From positions 62,001-126,000 of the forward strand of contig DATJOJ010000063.1 in NCBI GenBank assembly GCA_035507035.1: a DNA stretch of 64,000 nt, given 5' to 3'. The notes under the pieces were generated by a model that was not told where the DNA came from, ran no database searches, and saw only the letters and a list, made by a program, of their open reading frames with translations. Positions 7,399 through 16,425 of this stretch are shown in pieces. Positions within the stretch are counted from its first letter, which is position 1, and the number at the start of each line of letters is the position of its first letter. Source of the stretch: DATJOJ01 sp035507035 (lineage in GTDB: Bacteria > Acidobacteriota > Terriglobia > Terriglobales > Acidobacteriaceae). The position numbers were made by a program, and so were the translations under genes.

Positions 7399-7825
7399 AG
7401 ACGCAATCGAAGGAGCTTTAACTGAAAGCCAGCGGCGCGTCATCGGGAGCGGAATGCTGATTGTGGATGCGGCCGCCGTTCGCATGCTCAACCTGCTCGA
7501 GCATCGCAGTTCCGTGGCAGCGATGAGCGTCGTCGAAGGTGAGGTCTCAGAGAAGGAGCAAAGCTACATTCGGAGCCGGGCAAAAGAGCTGCAGGCTTTG
7601 ATTGGCGGCTTGGTGAAGAAGTACCAGCTTCAACCCTCGAAGCGAAATCTGCGCCGTATTCTGGCCGCCGATGCTTCGCAGATTTGGGTGACGTTGGAGG
7701 ATTGCCGGCCAACGAGGATTCGAGGATACGGCGAAATGTCCGCAGCCACCGCAAGTTTGGTTGAAGCTGATATGCAGGAAATGCTGCAGATTGCCAATGG
7801 GCTGAGGGCGCTGCTGAGCTCGTGA
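7391..7825 (+). CDS. Conserved-looking 144-aa protein, partner of the ATPase
   Basis: I do not recognise this protein. It overlaps the ATPase gene by 8 bases. Its sequence is mostly helical: 'AAAVRMLNLLEHRSSVAAMSVVEGEVSEKEQSYIRSRAKELQ' (shown as separate helices near residues 27-68), then a basic KKYQLQPSKRNLRRIL segment, then 'WVTLEDCRPTRIRGYGEM' and a C-terminal helix. There is no signal peptide or membrane segment. Context suggests a cytoplasmic partner or substrate of the ATPase. No enzymatic motif was seen. Confidence 0.7.
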   Translation: MDEDAIEGALTESQRRVIGSGMLIVDAAAVRMLNLLEHRSSVAAMSVVEGEVSEKEQSYIRSRAKELQALIGGLVKKYQLQPSKRNLRRILAADASQIWVTLEDCRPTRIRGYGEMSAATASLVEADMQEMLQIANGLRALLSS

Positions 7826-7832
7826 GGGATTA

Positions 7833-7857
7833 CTGAGAATCAGACCCGAGTTCTCAG
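7833..7857 (+). terminator. Weak hairpin, possible terminator of the ATPase operon
   Basis: CTGAGAA (7833-7839) pairs with TTCTCAG (7851-7857) around an 11-nt loop, eight bases after the stop of the 144-aa gene. The following bases CTATATTT are only mildly T-rich, so termination may be partial and bshB1 may also receive readthrough. Confidence 0.35.
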
Positions 7858-7876
7858 CTATATTTAGTGGCTGATC

Positions 7877-8659
7877 ATGCCTTCTCCTTCACTTGACATC
7901 CTCGCTATCGCCGCCCATCGTGACGACGTCGAACAGACGTGCGGCGGCACGTTGCTGAAGATGGCGCAAGCCGGCCATCGCACCGGCATTCTCGATCTGA
8001 CGCAAGGCGAGATGGGAACCCGTGGTACGGCAGAAGATCGGCGGCGAGAAGCTGAAAAAGCGGCAGAGATTCTTAAAGCTTCCTGGCGACAGGCACTCGA
8101 TATCCCCGATGGCTGCGTCGAAAACACATGGGAAAACCGGCTCAAAGTTGCCCGCGTGATTCGCGAACAGCGGCCGCGAGTGGTCATTCTTCCTTACTGG
8201 AAAGGACGCCATCCGGATCATTACACGGCATCGGTGCTGGGGTACGAGGCGTGCTTTCTGGCAGGGTTGAAGAAGCTGGATGTGAACCCAGCACTCAGCA
8301 CTCAGCCATCAGCAGTCAGCCAAAAAACTTCGGGCAATGCGAACTCAGAACCTCCGCCGCACCGGCCTTTCAAAATCGTCTACGCGACGCTCTACTACGA
8401 TATTCGGCCCAGCTTCGTGGTCGATATCACGGAGCAATTTGAGGCACGGTTTGAATCGCTGATGGCGTACAAGTCGCAATACAGCGATCAGGAAGCGGGC
8501 AAGGACCTCTTCCCTGCCCAAGCAGAGATTCGGGCGCGGGTGGAATCCATGGCGCGGTTCTACGGAATGCTTGCTGGGGTCACCTACGCAGAGCCGTTCC
8601 TGCAAAAGGAAGTGGGGCTGGTTGACGATCTTACGCTGGTTCCTGTGAAGTCCATCTGA
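7877..8659 (+). CDS. bshB1: Bacillithiol biosynthesis deacetylase BshB1 (PIG-L family)
   Basis: 260 residues with the PIG-L/LmbE zinc site: AHRDD (H14, D16, D17; most relatives have AHPDD) and GRHPDH (H112, D114, H115). The segment 'GILDLTQGEMGTRGTAEDRRREAE' and 'NRLKVARVIREQRPRVVILPYWKGRH' match BshB1 closely. The enzyme removes the acetyl group from GlcNAc-malate on the way to bacillithiol in the cytoplasm. BshA and BshC are not in the window. A low-complexity insertion between about residues 137 and 160 is encoded in part by heptamer DNA repeats and separates the catalytic half from the C-terminal half. GlcNAc-PI-type or other LmbE substrates remain possible but less likely. Confidence 0.85.
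   Translation: MPSPSLDILAIAAHRDDVEQTCGGTLLKMAQAGHRTGILDLTQGEMGTRGTAEDRRREAEKAAEILKASWRQALDIPDGCVENTWENRLKVARVIREQRPRVVILPYWKGRHPDHYTASVLGYEACFLAGLKKLDVNPALSTQPSAVSQKTSGNANSEPPPHRPFKIVYATLYYDIRPSFVVDITEQFEARFESLMAYKSQYSDQEAGKDLFPAQAEIRARVESMARFYGMLAGVTYAEPFLQKEVGLVDDLTLVPVKSI
8289..8323 (+). repeat. Five in-frame heptamer repeats inside bshB1
   Basis: Consecutive 7-bp units CAGCACT, CAGCACT, CAGCCAT, CAGCAGT, CAGCCAA run from 8289 to 8323. They encode Ser/Thr/Gln/Ala-rich residues in the loop of BshB1. Thirty-five bases is not a multiple of three, so gain or loss of a single heptamer would shift the reading frame. Confidence 0.75.
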
Positions 8660-8741
8660 TCGGCTGAGCAGGGGCTCTATCTAAGTAAAGAAGGGCCAAG
8701 AAACCGTAAATGTTTGTAAAGCCCTTTAGCCGCCGCCAACG

Positions 8742-8798
8742 CTTGGAATAAGATTGATTCTGTAAGGGTTAGGAACTCCTAACGCTAATAATTCCAAG
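8742..8798. promoter_or_regulatory. Nested inverted repeats upstream of the RND operon (candidate operator)
   Basis: In the 258-bp gap before the efflux operon, CTTGGAAT (8742-8749) pairs with ATTCCAAG (8791-8798). Inside it lies a near-continuous palindrome GTTAGGA-AC-TCCTAAC (8768-8783). The 16-bp inner palindrome is the size and symmetry expected of a TetR- or MarR-type operator. No regulator gene is adjacent. The rest of the gap (8799-8917) contains an AAAGGA ribosome binding site at 8902-8907 and nothing else recognisable. Confidence 0.45.
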
Positions 8799-8917
8799 GC
8801 GAAATTCCGAAACCGGCAGCGGCATTTGCACGTCAAAACTTAAGGACCCTTGGGTAAGTAGCAGGCTATACCCGAACGTCATATTCTCTCTATATAGCGA
8901 CAAAGGACTTAAAAGAA

Positions 8918-10198
8918 ATGAAGATCATAAGCGGTGAGATGCAAAGGGCGGGCGCTGGCTCGCCTTTGCAGATCATTCCAGCGGTTGGGGTATCGACGCG
9001 TATCGCTGTTTCGTTGCTTGCGTTGGGGGTGTTGTGCGCCGGGTTGGCAAGTTGCAGCGGCGCGGCCAAGCCGACCTCCGCGCGCGCCAACGAGGTTCCG
9101 GCGGTTCCGGTTTCTGTGGCCACCGCCCAGCGTCAAGACATGCCTTATTACTTGACCGGTTTGGGGTCGGTGAATGCGTTTTACACCGACAGCATTAAAA
9201 GCCGGGTTGATGGCGAACTGGTGCAGGTGAATTTCAAAGAAGGCCAGTATGTCAACAAAGGTGACTTGCTGCTGGTGATCGATCCGCGGCCCTATCAAGT
9301 CGCCCTGGAGCAAGCCGAAGCGACCTTATTCAAGGACCAGGCGACCTTGCGCGATGCCAAGCTGAATTTCGAACGTTACAAGGGACTGCTGCAGAATTCG
9401 GGTGCGATGTCGCAACAGCAGGTAGATACGCAGGCAGCGACGGTGGATCAGCTGGAAGGCACGGTGCGCACCGACCAGGCTGCGATCGACAATGCCAAGC
9501 TGAACCTGGTTTATTGCCACATCACGTCGCCCATCAGCGGCCGGGTCGGACTGCGGCTGGTCGATCCGGGAAATATCGTCCATGCGACCGATGCCAATCC
9601 ATTGCTGGTGATAACGCAATTGCAGCCCATCGCTGTTATTTTTACGCTGCCGGAAGACCAGTTGCCGACGGTTTCGCAACACATGGCGAAAAGCGCGCTC
9701 GAAGTTGACGCCTTCAGCCGCGACAATCAGAACAAGCTGGCGACGGGGAAATTGCTGACCATCGACAACCAGATCGATCAGACCACGGGCACAGGAAAGC
9801 TGAAGGCAATTTTTGAAAACAAAGAAAACACGCTGTGGCCGAATCAATTTGTAAATGCGCGGCTGTTGCTCGAAGTGCGAAAGAACAGCACGGTGATTCC
9901 GGCAGCGGCCGTCCAACGTGGCCCGCAGGGGACGTATGTGTTTGTGGTGAAGTCCGACAATACTGTCGATATTCGCCCGGTTACTGTCGCCTTCACGCAG
10001 GAAAATGCCACCAACATTGCCAACGGAATTGCGCCGAACGATGTTGTGGTGACGGACGGGCAGGATAAACTGCAGGAGGGCAGCCGCATTGAGACGCGTG
10101 CGGCCGCCCCACCAGTGAATCCATCTCAGACGCCGGGGAGTCCGGCTACGACCGGTCCGCAAGGAAGCACCGCAGGTTCGGGAAGTCAGGGAAAATGA
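8918..10198 (+). CDS. RND efflux periplasmic adaptor (MdtA-like lipoprotein)
   Basis: 426 residues. A long N-region precedes a signal sequence ending at the lipobox LASC (C46), so the adaptor is inner-membrane anchored by lipid. Then come the membrane-fusion signatures 'GLGSVNAFYTDSIKSRVDGELVQVNFKEGQYVNKGDLLLVIDPRPYQ' region (about 75-125), an alpha-hairpin (about 130-190), 'ITSPISGRVGLRLVDPGNIV' and the beta-barrel/membrane-proximal domains. It should link two inner-membrane permeases to an outer-membrane channel. Start ATG 8918 has AAAGGA ten bases upstream; ATG 8939 is an alternative. The stop overlaps the first permease as ATGA. The C-terminus is a Pro/Gly/Ser/Thr-rich tail. Confidence 0.9.
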   Translation: MKIISGEMQRAGAGSPLQIIPAVGVSTRIAVSLLALGVLCAGLASCSGAAKPTSARANEVPAVPVSVATAQRQDMPYYLTGLGSVNAFYTDSIKSRVDGELVQVNFKEGQYVNKGDLLLVIDPRPYQVALEQAEATLFKDQATLRDAKLNFERYKGLLQNSGAMSQQQVDTQAATVDQLEGTVRTDQAAIDNAKLNLVYCHITSPISGRVGLRLVDPGNIVHATDANPLLVITQLQPIAVIFTLPEDQLPTVSQHMAKSALEVDAFSRDNQNKLATGKLLTIDNQIDQTTGTGKLKAIFENKENTLWPNQFVNARLLLEVRKNSTVIPAAAVQRGPQGTYVFVVKSDNTVDIRPVTVAFTQENATNIANGIAPNDVVVTDGQDKLQEGSRIETRAAAPPVNPSQTPGSPATTGPQGSTAGSGSQGK

Positions 10199-13100
10199 AC
10201 CCGTCGCGTATTTTCATCCTGCGGCCGGTCGCTACTGCGCTGCTCATGGTGGCGATCATGCTGGTGGGCTTCGTGTCCTACCGCCAGCTACCAGTTTCGG
10301 CGCTGCCGCAAGTTGACTATCCCACGATTCAGGTCATGACGTTTTACCCCGGTGGCAATCCGGACGTGATGGCCTCCTACGTCACGGCTCCTTTGGAGCG
10401 GCAGTTCGGACAGGTCCCTGGCTTGACGCAGATGACCTCGACCAGCTCTTACGGAGCCTCGATCATCACCCTGCAGTTCGCTCTGGATCAGAACATCGAT
10501 GTGGAAGAGCAACAAGTGCAGGCGGCGATCAATGCGGCGCAAACCTATTTGCCTGCCGATCTGCCCAATCCTCCGATCTACAGCAAGGTTAACCCTGCCG
10601 ATCCGCCGGTTATGACGTTGGCGCTGACCTCGAAGTCGCTGCCATTGTCGAAGATTGAAGACCTCGCCGATACGGCGCTGGCGCAGAAGATCTCGCAGGT
10701 TACGGGTGTTGGATTGGTCTCGATCAGCGGCGGACAGAAGCCCGCAGTACGCGTGCAAGCAAATCCGACGGCGCTGGCGGCTTACAACCTAAGCCTGGAG
10801 GATGTGCGGAATGCATTGGCGGCGGCCAATGTCGATCAGGCGAAAGGAACGCTGAACGGTCCAAGACAGTCGTTCACCATCGGGGCGAATGATCAATTGC
10901 TGGCCGGGGACCAATATCGGCCAATCGTGATCGCGTATCGAAACGGCTCGCCGGTAAGGCTCTCCGATGTAGCGACAATCACCGACGGCGTGGAAAACAC
11001 CTTGCAGGCTGCGTGGATGAATCTGGATCCCGCGGTCATTATGAATATTCAGCGGCAGCCAGGAGCCAACACGATCAACGTCGTCGACCGAATCAAGAAG
11101 CTGTTGCCGCAATTGCAAGCGGGCTTGCCGGCGGCGGTAAATGTCTCGATTTTGACCGATCGAACCGAGACGATTCGAGCGTCCGTGAAAGATGTGCAGG
11201 TCGAAATGATACTCACCATTATCCTCGTGGTATTGGTGATGTTTCTCTTCTTGCGTAACGTCTACGCGACCATCATCCCTAGCGTGACGGTGCCACTCTC
11301 GATCGTGGGTACGTTCGGCGTGATGTACCTGCTGGGCTACAGCCTGAACAATCTGAGTCTGATGGCGCTGACCATTTCCACCGGCTTTGTGGTGGATGAT
11401 GCCATTGTCATGATTGAAAACATCTCCCGCTACCTGGAGGAGGGAGATTCTCCGTTGCAAGCGGCGTTGAAGGGCGCGGGACAGATCGGATTCACCATTG
11501 TTTCGCTGACCGTTTCGCTGATTGCCGTGCTGATCCCGTTGTTGTTCATGGGCGACATTGTAGGACGGCTGTTCCGTGAGTTCGCGGTTACGTTGGCGGT
11601 CACAATTCTGGTTTCGGCTGGGGTTTCTCTTAGCTTGACGCCGATGATGTGCGCGAAGCTGCTCAAGCACACAGATCCGTCGAAGCAAAGCAAGATGTAC
11701 AAGAAGTCGGAAGATTTTTACGAGGGAGTCATCGCGTTCTACGCGCGCACTTTGAGATTTGTTTTACGCCACCAAACCACAACTTTGATGGTCACTGTGG
11801 GCACGCTGGTGCTTACGATCTTTCTATTCATCATTGTGCCTAAAGGCTTTTTCCCGGTGCAGGACACTGGTGTGATTCTCGGCATTTCCGAAGGAGCCCA
11901 GAGCACTTCGTTTTCAGCCCTGGCACAGCATCAGCAGGAACTAGCGAAGATTATTCTCCAAGACCCCGACGTCGCCAGCATGTCGTCGTTTATCGGCGTA
12001 GATGGGACAAATCTCACGCCCAACACCGGACGCATTCAAATCAATCTCAAGCCCAGGGATGAACGAGACACAAGCGCAACGGGCATTATTCGGCGGTTGC
12101 AGCCCAAGCTGGCGCAGGTACAGGGCATCACGCTATTCATGCAGCCGGTGCAGGACCTGACGGTCGAGGATCGAGTGAGCCGCACGCAGTTCCAGTACAC
12201 AATGGAAGACGCAGATGCGAAGGAGCTGACCCGGCTTTCGGCGCAATTGGTTGCCAAGCTGCGAACTCTTCCAGAATTGCGCGATGTGGCAACCGACGAG
12301 CAAGGCGGCGGGCTGGAAGCCGATGTAGCGATCGATCGGGACACCGCTTCCCGGCTGGGCATTTTGCCGGCGCAGATCGATAACACGCTGTACGACGCTT
12401 TCGGGCAGCGGCAAGTGTCAACGATCTTTACTCAATTGAATCAGTACCACGTGGTGCTGGAGGTCGATCCGCAGTTCCAACAGAATCCTGGCGCGTTCAA
12501 GGATTTGTATGTGAAGTCGAACACCGGCGCCCAAGTGCCGCTTTCGGCATTCACGCACATACAGACTACGGCCACGTCGCTTGCAGTGAACCACCAGGGG
12601 CAGTTCCCGGTAGTGACGATGTCGTTCAACCTTGCGCCGGGCAAGTCTTTGGGTGATGCGACAAAGGCGATCGATCAGGCAGAGAAAGAAATTGGAATGC
12701 CGCCCAGCGTGCATACAGCGTTTCAGGGAACGGCGGCCGCTTTTCAGAATTCTCTATCGACTGAGCCGTGGTTGATTGTGGCCGCGATTGTGACGGTGTA
12801 TATCGTGCTCGGGGTTCTGTATGAAAGCTACATCCATCCGATCACAATTTTGTCGACCCTGCCTTCTGCCGGCGTGGGGGCCATTCTGGCGCTTCTGGTT
12901 ACCGGACAAGACCTTGGGGTGGTGGCTATCATCGGCATTATCTTGCTGATCGGCATCGTGAAAAAGAATGCCATCATGATGATCGATTTCGCGCTGGAAG
13001 CCGAGCGCGTGGAGCACAAGCCGCCGGAGGAAGCGATTTATCAAGCTTGTTTGTTGCGTTTCCGTCCGATCATGATGACGACGATGGCGGCGTTGCTCGG

Positions 13101-13305
13101 CGGCTTACCGCTAGCACTGGGACGCGGCACGGGATCGGAGCTGCGGCATCCTCTGGGAATTACGATTGTCGGCGGGCTGCTGGTGAGCCAGGCGCTCACG
13201 TTGTATACGACTCCAGTAGTTTATTTGTGGTTTGAGCGGTTGGCGCGCAAGTTCGAACGGTTTGGCGTACGCCGCACGGTCGAGGAGCCAGTGATTGGGG
13301 ACTAG
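10195..13305 (+). CDS. RND multidrug efflux permease, first of a pair (MdtB/MexF-like)
   Basis: 1036 residues, full HAE1-type RND length with twelve membrane spans and two periplasmic loops. Starts MNPSRIFILRPVATALLM. The proton-relay aspartates are in GFVVDDAIVMIENI (D401, D402, TM4) and the TM10 lysine is in IVKKNAIMMIDFALEAE. Tandem arrangement with a second permease of almost equal size directly downstream matches MdtABC, where MdtB and MdtC form a heterotrimer. Substrates are probably drugs, bile-salt-like compounds or plant and microbial toxins; the sequence does not say which. Metal substrates are unlikely because the CzcA TM4 signature is absent. Confidence 0.92.
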   Translation: MNPSRIFILRPVATALLMVAIMLVGFVSYRQLPVSALPQVDYPTIQVMTFYPGGNPDVMASYVTAPLERQFGQVPGLTQMTSTSSYGASIITLQFALDQNIDVEEQQVQAAINAAQTYLPADLPNPPIYSKVNPADPPVMTLALTSKSLPLSKIEDLADTALAQKISQVTGVGLVSISGGQKPAVRVQANPTALAAYNLSLEDVRNALAAANVDQAKGTLNGPRQSFTIGANDQLLAGDQYRPIVIAYRNGSPVRLSDVATITDGVENTLQAAWMNLDPAVIMNIQRQPGANTINVVDRIKKLLPQLQAGLPAAVNVSILTDRTETIRASVKDVQVEMILTIILVVLVMFLFLRNVYATIIPSVTVPLSIVGTFGVMYLLGYSLNNLSLMALTISTGFVVDDAIVMIENISRYLEEGDSPLQAALKGAGQIGFTIVSLTVSLIAVLIPLLFMGDIVGRLFREFAVTLAVTILVSAGVSLSLTPMMCAKLLKHTDPSKQSKMYKKSEDFYEGVIAFYARTLRFVLRHQTTTLMVTVGTLVLTIFLFIIVPKGFFPVQDTGVILGISEGAQSTSFSALAQHQQELAKIILQDPDVASMSSFIGVDGTNLTPNTGRIQINLKPRDERDTSATGIIRRLQPKLAQVQGITLFMQPVQDLTVEDRVSRTQFQYTMEDADAKELTRLSAQLVAKLRTLPELRDVATDEQGGGLEADVAIDRDTASRLGILPAQIDNTLYDAFGQRQVSTIFTQLNQYHVVLEVDPQFQQNPGAFKDLYVKSNTGAQVPLSAFTHIQTTATSLAVNHQGQFPVVTMSFNLAPGKSLGDATKAIDQAEKEIGMPPSVHTAFQGTAAAFQNSLSTEPWLIVAAIVTVYIVLGVLYESYIHPITILSTLPSAGVGAILALLVTGQDLGVVAIIGIILLIGIVKKNAIMMIDFALEAERVEHKPPEEAIYQACLLRFRPIMMTTMAALLGGLPLALGRGTGSELRHPLGITIVGGLLVSQALTLYTTPVVYLWFERLARKFERFGVRRTVEEPVIGD

Positions 13306-13308
13306 CGT

Positions 13309-16300
13309 ATGAACATTTCTTCTCCCTTCATACGGCGGCCAATTGGAACTTCACTGCTGACGTTGGCGTTGCTGATGTCGGGAGCGCTGGCGTTCACCAT
13401 GCTGCCGGTCGCTCCGCTTCCGCAGGTGGAATTTCCGGTTATTCAGGTTTCGGCGAGCTTGCCTGGCGCAAGTCCCGAGACCATGGCATCGGCGGTGGCG
13501 ACGCCGTTGGAACGGCAGTTCGGACGGATCGCCGGGATCAACCAGATGACGTCGGTGAGCCAGCTGGGCTCGACCGGCATCGTGTTGCAATTCGATCTCA
13601 GCCGCAACATCGACGCCGCGGGACGAGACGTGCAGGCGGCGATTAATGCAGCGCGCAGTCAGCTGCCGTCGTACTTGCCGGGGAACCCCTGGTACCGCAA
13701 AGTGAATCCGGCGGACGCGCCAATTCTCATTCTCTCGGCGACCTCGGACAGCATTACCCTGCCCCAGGTTTACGATCAGACCAACTCCATCCTCTCGCAA
13801 AAGCTTTCTCAAATCAGCGGAGTTGGACAAGTGTATGTGGGCGGTGGCGCCAATCCCGCAGTGCGCGCGGAAATCAATCCAAATTTGCTGAATAAGTTTG
13901 GAGTCGGCTTGGATGCGGTCCGCACTGCGCTGGGCAGTGCCAATGCCAACTCGCCTAAGGGGGAAGTTGCGAACAACGGCACAAGCTGGGTGATCAACGA
14001 CAACGATCAGATCACCCTCGCCGATCAATATCGTCCGCTCATCGTTGCTTACAATGCACAGACCGGCGCGCCGGTGCGATTAGGTGATGTGGCGGACGTG
14101 CAGGATTCTGTCGAGGATGCGCACATCTATGGCCTCTCCAACGGCAAACGCGCGTGCATCATTCTGATCTGGCGGCAGCCAGGGGCCAATATCATCGAGA
14201 CGGTTGATAACGTACTTCGGCTGCTGCCGCAACTGCAAAGCTCGATTTCTCCGGCGATCAAATTGGATGTTGTCTCCGACCGAACGCAAACCGTTCGGGC
14301 GTCGGTGCACGACATCGAAGTGACGCTGCTGATTTCGGTGGCGCTGGTCATCCTGGTGGTGTTTGCGTTCTTGCGAACCGTCCGGGCGACGATCATCCCC
14401 AGTATTGCTGTGCCCCTTTCTCTGATCGGGACCTTTGGGGTGATGTACCTGGTCGGTTATAGTCTCGACAATCTCTCGCTGATGGCACTGGCAATTTCCA
14501 CTGGCTTTGTGGTGGATGATGCCATCGTAGTCTTGGAAAACATCACCCGCTATCTCGAGAAAGGGATGGATCCGGTACAGGCGGCATTTCGCGGCGCACG
14601 AGAAATCGGATTCACCGTGCTTTCGATGAGCACGTCTCTGGTCGCGGTTTTTATTCCGATCCTCATGATGGGAGGGATCGTCGGCCGCTTGTTTCGCGAG
14701 TTTGCCGTGACGCTCAGCATCGCGATTGGTGTGTCATTGTTGGTTTCTTTGAGCACCACGCCGTCAATGTGCGCCCAGTTGCTGAAGACTCTGGGAGAAG
14801 AAAAGCACGGGCGCGCCTATCGCTACAGCCAGAATGTCTTCGATGGCATGTTGTACATCTACCGTCGCAGCTTAAGCTGGGTGCTGCGTCATCAATTCGC
14901 CGTGCTAATGATCACGATCGGTACGGCGTGTCTAAGCGTTTACATGTTCAAGGCTGTACCAAAAGGCTTCTTTCCGCAACAAGACACGGGTCGAATCATG
15001 GGATCGGTGCAGGCGGCGCAGGATATTTCGTTTGATGCCATGAGCCGGAAAATGCGACGTTATGTGGCAATCGGCATGGCGGATCCGAACATTGCGACCA
15101 TGATCGGATTCTGCGGCGGAACGACCGCGATGAATCAAGGGCGCATGTATCTCACGTTGAAGCCGCCGGGCCAGCGCAAATTGACCGTGGACCAGGTGAT
15201 TCAGGAACTGACGGAGAAGTTCGGTGAAGTGCCGGGCGCCACCTTGTACATGCAAGCGCAACAAGACCTGCAGATCGGCGGACGCGTGAGCCAGGCGCAA
15301 TATCAGTTCACGCTGCAAGGGGAAGATTTGAACGAGCTCAATCAGTGGGCTCCGCAATTGCTTAAAAAGATGCGGGACCTCCCAATCTTGACGCAGGTTA
15401 ACACTGATCAGCAGAACAAGGGACTGGAAGCCAACGTGATTATTGACCGGGACACGGCGTCGCGCCTGGGAGTGGCCGCGGCCGATATCGACAACGTGCT
15501 CTACGATGCCTTCGGACAGCGCTTTGTTTCGACTATCTACGAACCGCTCAACCAATATCATGTTGTCATGGAAGTTGACCCAAAATTCCAACAAAGCCCT
15601 GACACCCTGGATAATACGTATGTGCGGGCGTCGACGGGAAGCATGGTTCCACTCGCTGCGTTTGCGCGTTTTGGGCCGGACAATACGTCGTTGGCTGTGA
15701 ATCACCAGGGCCAGTGGCCGGCAGTTACGATTTCTTTCAACCTAGCTCCTGGGGTTTCGCTCGGGCAGGCCACAGATGCCATCGTAAGAGCCGAAAAATC
15801 TATCGACTTTCCCGCCACGATTCACGGCAGCTTCCAAGGAACGGCGGCAGCGTTCCAGGATGCTGCGGCCAGTGAATTGATTTTGGTTGTGACTGCTATT
15901 CTCGCCGTCTACATCGTGCTGGGTATGCTCTACGAGAGCTATATCCATCCCATCACGATCCTGTCGACGATTCCTTCGGCGGGCGTGGGTGCGTTATTGG
16001 CGCTGAAGCTGACCCATAACGAACTGAATGTAATCGGATTGATCGGCATCATCCTGCTGATTGGACTGGTCAAGAAAAATGCCATCATGATGATCGACTT
16101 CGCTCTGGATGCGGAGCGGAACGAAGGCAAGTCGCCGCTGGAGGCGATCCGCGAAGCGTGCCTGTTGCGGTTTCGCCCGATCATGATGACAACGATGGCG
16201 GCATTGCTGGGCGGTCTGCCGCTGGCTTTGGGAACCGGCGTAGGATCGGAGTTGCGGCGGCCACTGGGCATTACGATTGTGGGCGGCTTGATCGTGAGCC

Positions 16301-16422
16301 AGGCGCTAACGCTCTTCACCACGCCGGTCGTGTATTTGTATATGGACCGGCTGCGTTTCCGGCGGCGAAGAGAAGGTGTGCTACCGCAGCCGATCTCACC
16401 GGCAAGCAGCCACGCAGATTAG
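13309..16422 (+). CDS. RND multidrug efflux permease, second of a pair (MdtC-like)
   Basis: 1037 residues, beginning three bases after the stop of the first permease. Starts MNISSPFIRRPIGTSLLTLAL. TM4 carries GFVVDDAIVVLENI (D403, D404) and TM10 LVKKNAIMMIDFALDAE. It closely parallels the upstream permease along its whole length (for example LPVAPLPQVEFPVIQVSASL versus LPVSALPQVDYPTIQVMTF), so the two arose by duplication. Probable partner in a heteromeric trimer. No TolC-type gene is in this operon, so the outer-membrane channel must come from elsewhere. It converges with plsC with only three bases between the stops. Confidence 0.92.
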   Translation: MNISSPFIRRPIGTSLLTLALLMSGALAFTMLPVAPLPQVEFPVIQVSASLPGASPETMASAVATPLERQFGRIAGINQMTSVSQLGSTGIVLQFDLSRNIDAAGRDVQAAINAARSQLPSYLPGNPWYRKVNPADAPILILSATSDSITLPQVYDQTNSILSQKLSQISGVGQVYVGGGANPAVRAEINPNLLNKFGVGLDAVRTALGSANANSPKGEVANNGTSWVINDNDQITLADQYRPLIVAYNAQTGAPVRLGDVADVQDSVEDAHIYGLSNGKRACIILIWRQPGANIIETVDNVLRLLPQLQSSISPAIKLDVVSDRTQTVRASVHDIEVTLLISVALVILVVFAFLRTVRATIIPSIAVPLSLIGTFGVMYLVGYSLDNLSLMALAISTGFVVDDAIVVLENITRYLEKGMDPVQAAFRGAREIGFTVLSMSTSLVAVFIPILMMGGIVGRLFREFAVTLSIAIGVSLLVSLSTTPSMCAQLLKTLGEEKHGRAYRYSQNVFDGMLYIYRRSLSWVLRHQFAVLMITIGTACLSVYMFKAVPKGFFPQQDTGRIMGSVQAAQDISFDAMSRKMRRYVAIGMADPNIATMIGFCGGTTAMNQGRMYLTLKPPGQRKLTVDQVIQELTEKFGEVPGATLYMQAQQDLQIGGRVSQAQYQFTLQGEDLNELNQWAPQLLKKMRDLPILTQVNTDQQNKGLEANVIIDRDTASRLGVAAADIDNVLYDAFGQRFVSTIYEPLNQYHVVMEVDPKFQQSPDTLDNTYVRASTGSMVPLAAFARFGPDNTSLAVNHQGQWPAVTISFNLAPGVSLGQATDAIVRAEKSIDFPATIHGSFQGTAAAFQDAAASELILVVTAILAVYIVLGMLYESYIHPITILSTIPSAGVGALLALKLTHNELNVIGLIGIILLIGLVKKNAIMMIDFALDAERNEGKSPLEAIREACLLRFRPIMMTTMAALLGGLPLALGTGVGSELRRPLGITIVGGLIVSQALTLFTTPVVYLYMDRLRFRRRREGVLPQPISPASSHAD

Positions 16423-16425
16423 GAC

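Noticed and set aside
8660..8917. Possible tRNA or riboswitch in the gap before the RND operon
   Set aside because: No cloverleaf, anticodon arm or known riboswitch core could be found; only the palindromes described were supported.
10789..11688. 299-aa minus-strand ORF inside the first RND permease
   Set aside because: His/Arg/Gln-rich shadow translation of a highly conserved gene on the other strand.
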